Below the pieces are notes generated by a model. The model was given only the letters and a program-made list of their open reading frames with translations, did not search any database and was not told the origin of the DNA. Below, piece after piece: positions 58,261 to 64,000 of a DNA stretch of 64,000 nucleotides. The stretch is from the NCBI GenBank assembly GCA_031472005.1, contig PZJY01000002.1, forward strand, positions 1,922,001 through 1,986,000, in the 5' to 3' direction. This DNA comes from Tetracladium setigerum (lineage: Eukaryota > Ascomycota > Leotiomycetes > Helotiales). Position numbers and translations under genes: made by a program. The first letter of the stretch is position 1. Each line of letters starts with the position of its first letter.

Positions 58261-58463
58261 CAGCAGGAAGCTGCACGCAAAGCTGAGCGAGAGGATAAGA
58301 AATCCGCAACCTTTACTCATACATCTTTTTTTCTCAACCTCTATATGAACAAGTCATAACTCTCAGAGCGCTTTAGCCACTTGTTAGCCCTTCTCCACAA
58401 GCATCACGCTGCACCAGTTCTCATACGCTACTTCGCTTCCAACGATAATCGCACGTTAACACT

Positions 58464-59746
58464 ATGATCAGGCCATCTAGTCGCGACGACTTCGAAGTTG
58501 CTATCATTTGTGCCTTGCGCAGAGAATACAATGCTGTCATACCCTTGTTCAGCGAACTGTGGGATCAACAGTCGGAAGACGACGAGGACAATACGTTTGG
58601 AAGAGTCGGAGGAGACACTAATATCTATGCCAACGGGCGCATTGGAAACCACAATGTCGTTCTAGTCTTACTCTGCAAGATGGGTAAGAGAGCGGCGGCG
58701 GGCACGGCGGCTCAGATCGCGACAAGCTATACTCGAATTTCACTAGCACTCCTGATCGGAGTCTGCGGTGGCATTCCTCGATACAAGCGCGATGGGAAGG
58801 AGGACATCGAAATCCTACTAGGAGATGTAATCGTCAGCACAAAGGTCGTTGAATTCGACTTTGGACGAGAATATCCTGATGGTATCATAACAAAGAATAC
58901 CGAAGAGGACCAACCCGGCAAGCCAAACAAGAACATCAGCAACTTGTTGGAAACACTTCAAGCGGACCTTGGGATAAAGACTTTCCGAAGAAAGACTCCC
59001 GAGTATCTGGAAGCTATTCGGAGCAGCACACCTAACCAGCCTGAGAAATATAGGTTTCCCGGCCGAGAAGCAGACAAGCTGTTCAAAGCGGATTATCGTC
59101 ACAAGCACCAGAACGCACCAACATGCGAATGTGCTCACTGGAAAAACGCTCGCGACACAGTTTGCGAAGCCTCCCGTAAGGCAGACTGTGCCAGTTTAAA
59201 GTGCGACGAGACGCAGCTCGAACCTCGGAAGCTCGAGTCAAGGCAGCAATTCATAGACAAGCCTGAGGATCCCGTCTTTCATTTCGGGGCTATAGCTTCA
59301 GGTGACAGGGTTGAGAAGTCTGGGATTGATAGGGATAAGTATGTGAAGGATTTTGGTGTCATTGCCTTTGAGATGGAGGGAGCTGGAGTTTGGGATGAGT
59401 TGCCTTGTCTTGTGGTCAAAGCAGTGTGTGATTATGCAGATAGTCACAAGAATAAGAGTTGGCAGGATTACACCGCTGCGGTGGCGGCAGCAGCAGTCAA
59501 AGCCATTCTGGCGCTCTATCCTGGACGAGATAAGCCGATTGATGGTGAGCTTTCTAGCTCTTTTTCTAGATCTGTTAGTGCTTAAGGTCGGTGTCGAGTT
59601 GCTAACCATATCACGTAGTAGTAAAAGTCACGCAGACGCCCACTCTGCCAAGTGGTCCGGTGTTTAATGGCCCTATCTCTGCTCGTAAAATGATGGCTGG
59701 AACTCATGTCAGTGGCGGTACAGCTAATTTCGATTTGAGTGGATGA
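58464..59746 (+). CDS. PNP/UDP-phosphorylase-like NLR effector domain with amyloid-like C-terminal tail
   Basis: Exons 58464-59544 and 59619-59746 give 1209 nt, 402 residues. Residues ~10-360 are the PNP_UDP_1 nucleoside-phosphorylase-like domain common at the N-terminus of fungal NLRs: DDFEVAIICALRREYNAVIP, LALLIGVCGGIPRYKRDG, LLGDVIVSTKVVEFDFG, VIAFEMEGAGVWDELPCLVV and VCDYADSHKNKSWQDY. Here no NACHT domain follows. Instead the second exon encodes VTQTPTLPSGPVF and a Gly/Asn-spaced, alternating hydrophobic tail (FNGPISARKMMAGTHV, then GGTANFDL) and stops. This resembles the short amyloid signalling motifs at the C-terminus of fungal NLR-controlled effectors. The exon-2 splice has a CTAAC branch and cacgtag acceptor. 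Without splicing the protein would end SSSFSRSVSA. Domain call firm, tail inference. Confidence 0.85.
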
Positions 59747-60125
59747 ATACAGCGCGTTTAGTAGCTAACGGCAAGTTCTATTTTTTTTACTTTGTAGTTA
59801 CTTTTAAATTCTTCAAAAATTAACAACCGCTTTTTTGTTGTCGACGCCATGTATTACCACAAACTGGCTTGGTGATTGAGGCTTGTGCTATACACTAACC
59901 ACACAATGTAAAAGCCACCTAAATTCAGGCTATGGATGCGTTCACACACAAGGCCCTCCACCTGTACAGCAAACTTATGGGAGACATGTTTGTGCTAAAT
60001 TTAGATTGCTGTTGAACAACATGCCGGCTCTCTCATGAGCCTTCGTGCAGAAACCCTCTTTCGCAAGCGCAATCGTCACTTGATGTGCACACGACGACGA
60101 GCCCTTTCCTCTACCAATACCTCAT
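59747..60125. other. Intergenic sequence left of the mariner element
   Basis: About 380 bases, AT-rich near 59780-59830. No gene seen; 3' UTR of the PNP gene at the left. Confidence 0.35.
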
Positions 60126-60127
60126 TA

Positions 60128-61193
60128 CTTCGTACATGCTCCAATTATCCCCCATTTGACGTCAGTAGAAGCTTCCTTAGGTTACGTCACTTGAGTCAAT
60201 AGGCTTAAAATACTCTGGACGCCGCTTTTCTATACATTTTCAAGTAACTCGACATTTTGGAACCATCTTAAATATACCTACCGAACCCTCTATTTCGACG
60301 CTGGCTTTACAGAAGAAGAGATTACTCCTCAACTTGGCCTTACTCGTGATAAGATTAGATACGCTCTTGACCATCGATTAATCCCTCAACGACACGCTCG
60401 CGGACGTCGAGTCCTACTTAATGCCCCTCAACGAAAGCGCTTAATCAAATGGGCCATGGCCTCGGGCATTAATCGACGTACGAAATGGAAAGATATCCCA
60501 GCTCTTTTAGAGTGGGATTGCGGTGAGAAAGCAATTCGATCTGCCTTTAAGAAAGAGGGCTCTGTACGACGAATTGCACGACGAAAGCCCCCTTTAACCG
60601 AACAGCACAAAAAGGACCGGCTTGCCTGGGCTTGGGAGCACGTCTTTTGGACCGACGAGCAGTGGGATTCAGTCTCTGGAGTGACGAGACTTGGGTGAAT
60701 CCAGGGAGGCATATAAAAGATTAGATTACCCGGAGAATCGGGGAGAAAGAGCTCTATTCTACGGGACTGTATAGACATACAGGAGATTCTACGAGAGCAC
60801 CCCGAGCTCTTGTTCCAACACGATAAGGCCAGTGGACACGCTTCTCGGTTTACTATATCTGTTTTCCAGCGATTGGGATTATACCTAAATTCACCCGGTT
60901 TGAGTCTAATTGAGACAATTTGGGACCGTATGAAGGATTATATCCAAGGAAAAGTACCTTGGGGTCTATCGATCCTATTCACGCTTATTAAATGCAGTTC
61001 TTGAGGCTTGGGAATCTATTACACATACTGAAGTCCAAGAGTTAATACGAGGAATAGGTGATCGATATGTAAAGTGATTTTGGCAGGCGGTGGCTATACA
61101 AAATACTAGGGAAAAAATAATAATTAAAGCAGCATTGCCAAGCATCAGAGGTGTACTGACATGAGATGGGGGATAATTTGAGCATTTACGAAG
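60128..61193 (+). mobile_element. Tc1/mariner-type element with terminal inverted repeats
   Basis: Left end cttcgtacatgctccaatta (continuing tcccccat) and right end read on the minus strand cttcgtaaatgctcaaatta (continuing tcccccat) match at 26 of 28 positions, with weaker similarity extending ~20 bases further (tgacgtcagta / catgtcagta). Both ends are flanked by TA (60126-60127 and 61194-61195), the target-site duplication of this superfamily. The 1066-base interior carries a decayed transposase in the same orientation. It is too short for a full element, so it is probably non-autonomous. Located between the PNP gene and the NLR. Confidence 0.85.
60280..61077 (+). pseudogene. Tc1/mariner transposase remnant with internal deletion
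   Basis: An N-terminal helix-turn-helix region reads YFDAGFTEEEITPQLGLTRD, RGRRVLLNAPQRKRLIKWAM and NRRTKWKDIPALLEWDCGEK, followed by HKKDRLAWAWEHVFWTDEQW and, one base out of frame, the first catalytic Asp in LWSDETWVNPGRHIK. After that a large stretch between the first and second catalytic acids is missing or scrambled; the second Asp region is recognisable as LREHPELLFQHDKASGHASR, and the third acidic residue in SLIETIWDRMKDYIQG. Frame changes near 60680 and after 60990, plus in-frame stops, make it non-functional. It terminates near 61077 (GDRYVK). Confidence 0.82.
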
Positions 61194-61403
61194 TATGTCT
61201 AATACTTCTGGTCGGAAACTAGCCGCCTAGCACATGAGTTTTTAGGCGAACACAATCACCCATAAGTTGGATGGCTTCTTCATCGCGACCTCGCCCTTTC
61301 CACGTGAAGGCAGAATTGTCCATGCTGGCTACTGTCTGGATGCTCCTTGCTAAGCACCCTCGAACATGCCTTCAGCTCTGTTGCTTGTAACTCCCACGCG
61401 TCA

Positions 61404-64000
61404 TCAAATTACCATATACCCCTCCGCATCCTCATAGAGAAAACACGCATCCGAATCAAGAAGCAACCGCGCTATCCCTTCCTTCTCTGTAGCAATGGCG
61501 ATTGCCAGTGCAGTGGCCCCCTCAAAATCTGTGGCGTTCGCATCGGCTCCGTACTCCAAGAGAAGACGCACTATCCCCTCACCCCCTCTGTACGTCGCTA
61601 TATGTAATGGGCACTCCCCTTTCTCATTCGTAGCATTGGGATCTGCCTTATTCCGAAGCAGCAACTGCATGATCGTGTCCTTCCCACCTCTTGCAGCCTC
61701 ATGCAGAACCGTATTTCCTCTTTTATCCTTTACACTCAGGTCAAATTTCCTCTCTAAGAAGAGCTGTACGACTGAATCACCTCCCCAATACGCTGCGACA
61801 TGTAAAGCCGTACTATCATATTTATCCTTTGAATAAGGGTCAACCCCTTGGTTCAGGAGTAATTCGATGGTTGAATATGCTCCAAAGGACGCAAGACTAT
61901 GTAGTAGCGGGCTTCCATACTTGTCCTTAGGATTGAGATCAGCGGCTTTCGCCAGCAGCAGTTCCACCACTGCATCGCACTCGCCTCCTCTTGCTGCGCA
62001 GTACAGTACGCTCTTTCCATCTTTGTTCACCGCGTTCGGATTCGCTCCTGCATCCAACAAGAGTTTGACCGTCGACTCATGGTCCAGGCTGTTGTGTAGC
62101 AGCGTGTTTTCTTCAGCATCTCTGGCATTGGGATCCATATGAAGCTCGAATAATAAGTGCCGTACTGTCGCGTCATCGCCGCGTTTCGCTGCTATTTGTA
62201 GCACTGTCCTTCCTAATTCATCTTGGACATTTACATCTGCACCTTTCTCCAGGAGAAGTCGAGTTATTGCTTGGTGTCCTGTTAATGCCGCTTCATGAAG
62301 TACTGTAGAGCTCACTTCATTCGTGTTATACTCTACCCCGTATTCCAGGAGCAAGCGTGCCACCGCCTCATGCCCCTATTAGCTGCCCAATACAGCATCA
62401 GCAGGCCATGCCGACATGCCGCATTGACATCTGGGCTCCTAGTCAATAGAAGCTCTACCATTGCTTCACTTTCCGCTGCTCTTGCCTTCTCTAACGCTGT
62501 CCATCCTTCGCAATTACTGGCCGTGAGATGTGCTCCATTCTCCAGAAGAACTCGTACAAGAGCCTCATTCATTGATGTTACCGCATGATCCAAAGGTGTG
62601 AATCCATCGCTGTCTTTAAGGTTCGGATTCGCTCCACTCTGTACTAGAACTTGAATTACACCTTCACGTGCGTGACTTGTCGCCCAGTGCAGCGCTGTCC
62701 ACCCAAGAGCATCTGTTTGGTCAGGAACAGTAACCGGTCCAATACTGCCTTCGCTACGGTGGAAAATAGCTTGAACAAGGGGCACGATCCCACAGAATGA
62801 GGCAAAATGTAGAGCAGAGAAGGAAGTGATATGTAGCGAATGGCGCAGCGTGTGCGACTGCGAACTATCCATCATTCTCAGGTAGCTCTTTAACCAAGTT
62901 ACACGGATCGGAGCTTCATTTGCATAGAATGGAAGCGAAAGGTTGAAGATATCCGCGTCGGGATCAACTAGGCATCGCGCATGCTCGATCCAGTGTAAGA
63001 TAGCGTAAGAAAGTAATGGAAATGCTTGGAAGTGTTGTTCATGGCCATATAAGCTGACCTCTCCAGCGGGGAGAGCGCCGCTGGAGAGGTAGTCCATACA
63101 TCGTTTTGCAACTTCCAGATTTGCCGCATCTCTCGAAGTCCGGTAAAACTCAAGTTCGGGTTGACGATCGCAAGTCTCTCGAAGCAGATAGTCCTTAACA
63201 GACTGATGAAGAAGGCTTACCCGGGGTCCAGCTCCGCTTTCCGTTATGGTCAAGAGATATCCACATTCATTCACATGGTCGCGCATCACCTGGTCGCAAC
63301 TTTGCCCACTATATTCGTCCGCAATAATTCCAATTGCTGCGCTCAATTCCATCAAAGTCAACGGACGTATGGCTGTAACAACCCATCGAAGGATCCTAGC
63401 TGTAGTTTCTCGTCTGTGGGGAGGAATGTTGTTCAAAAGGCGGTCGTACAGCTCATCGAGCCCTGGTGGGAAGCCATTAAGGACACTTTTGACTTCGGCG
63501 CTTGTATATTTCTCTAGCTCCTTAGCTATGATCCCCACCCAGAGGAATGACCCTTCTGCGCGCTTCCAGAAAATTTCTTCTAGATTCAAGCGTAATTGGC
63601 ATGGATAGTTCCTACGCTTCGAGAGTTCGTCCACTTTCCCACGGATAAACATTGCAATATCACTATTTGGCTGGCCTTGTGCATGTGGTTCAAGACCGAT
63701 CCGAGGGAAATTTCCAAGCTCTCTTGCAATGAATTCGGGTTGCTCACGGCTGAGGATAATCATTCTCAGCTGACAGGGGGAATTCATAGCTGCGCCTGGT
63801 AGGAAAAGTGCCCGTAGTTTCTGCAGGAGCACTTCCAGCCAGGCATCGTTGCACTCATCCAACCCATCCACCACGCATAAAGCCATGCCAAGGGACGGAT
63901 CGCGAATCATGACCTCGAAGCAAGACCAGAGGGCCTCAAATGACGAATCTGTGAACAAGTGTTCTCTCCGCATCGCAAAGATGGGGACCATATGTTCGAT
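61404..64000 (-). CDS. NACHT-ankyrin NLR protein, C-terminal part
   Basis: Fungal NLR with the 5' end beyond base 64000, so the Walker A and any N-terminal effector or motif are not visible. From the window edge: NACHT core with Walker B (MALCVVDGLDECNDAWLEVL), sensor-like LRMIILSREQPEFIARELG, winged-helix region FLWVGIIAKELEKYTSAEVK and PHRRETTARILRWVVTAIRP, then HQSVKDYLLRE. From about 62870 leftward the protein is ankyrin repeats (ALGWTALHWATSHAREGVIQ and many like it), roughly a dozen, ending in YEDAEGYMVI and a stop at 61404. The frame is broken once at the plus-strand C run 62373-62376; one added base joins YWAANRG to HEAVARLLLEYGVEYNTNEV. Such NLRs sense non-self and trigger cell death in fungi. 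Sits 210 bases from the mariner element. Confidence 0.92.

Noticed and set aside
1..64000. CRISPR arrays, bacterial-type operons or insertion sequences
   Set aside because: Intron-rich eukaryotic genes throughout; no regularly spaced repeats.

Overview
The window looks like nuclear DNA of a filamentous ascomycete. Genes sit about 2-3 kb apart on both strands, with 45-110 nt introns (GT donors, CTAAC/CTGAC-like branch sites). Ascomycete-typical families are present: FAB1, PMP3, hydrophobin-like proteins, and NACHT-ankyrin and PNP-type NLR components. Overall protein flavour suggests Leotiomycetes (Helotiales, Sclerotiniaceae-like). That placement is an impression, not a search result.

Layout. 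1-9.1 kb holds housekeeping genes: GPI14 (3' end outside the window), a TRAX-like translin relative, SYM1/Mpv17, eIF4E, a malonyl-CoA synthetase-like enzyme, and a mitochondrial BolA divergent from it. 9.5-22.3 kb holds a 1336-residue TPP1/Est3-like telomere protein and FAB1. 23.3-24.1 kb is a His/Asp-rich GPI-anchored protein. 25.7-26.2 kb is otherwise empty but holds two tiny minus-strand genes, one a clean CCHC zinc knuckle. 26.6-31.8 kb is an ADP1-like ABC transporter with EGF-like ectodomain, divergent from a PLP aminotransferase. 32.9-37.5 kb has a SET protein and two unrecognised disordered proteins. 38.4-41.8 kb has PMP3 and mitochondrial EF-G. 42.4-45.9 kb has two secreted proteins with a compact eight-cysteine hydrophobin-like pattern. 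46.5-49.3 kb has DNA polymerase kappa and an RPEL-repeat protein. 49.6-50.5 kb has a broken, unrecognised gene. 52.3-56.6 kb has an AA2 haem peroxidase convergent with a DHA1 MFS transporter. The last 6 kb is an accessory island: a MITE-like repeat, a PNP-domain NLR-effector-like gene ending in an amyloid-like tail, a decayed Tc1/mariner element with terminal repeats and TA flanks, and a NACHT-ankyrin NLR running off the end.

A cross-cutting observation is that at least 13 conserved reading frames are each restored by adding a single base within a short homopolymer. No case needed a base removed. In the genes where I summed exon lengths (FAB1, TRAX, SYM1, the telomere protein, PMP3, hydrophobin-like 1), adding the proposed bases makes the CDS an exact multiple of three. 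This looks like systematic homopolymer undercalling in the assembly rather than many pseudogenes, and coordinates below should be read with that in mind.

The most interesting biology is the PNP/amyloid-tail gene next to an NLR, the two micro-genes, and the compact eight-cysteine pair.
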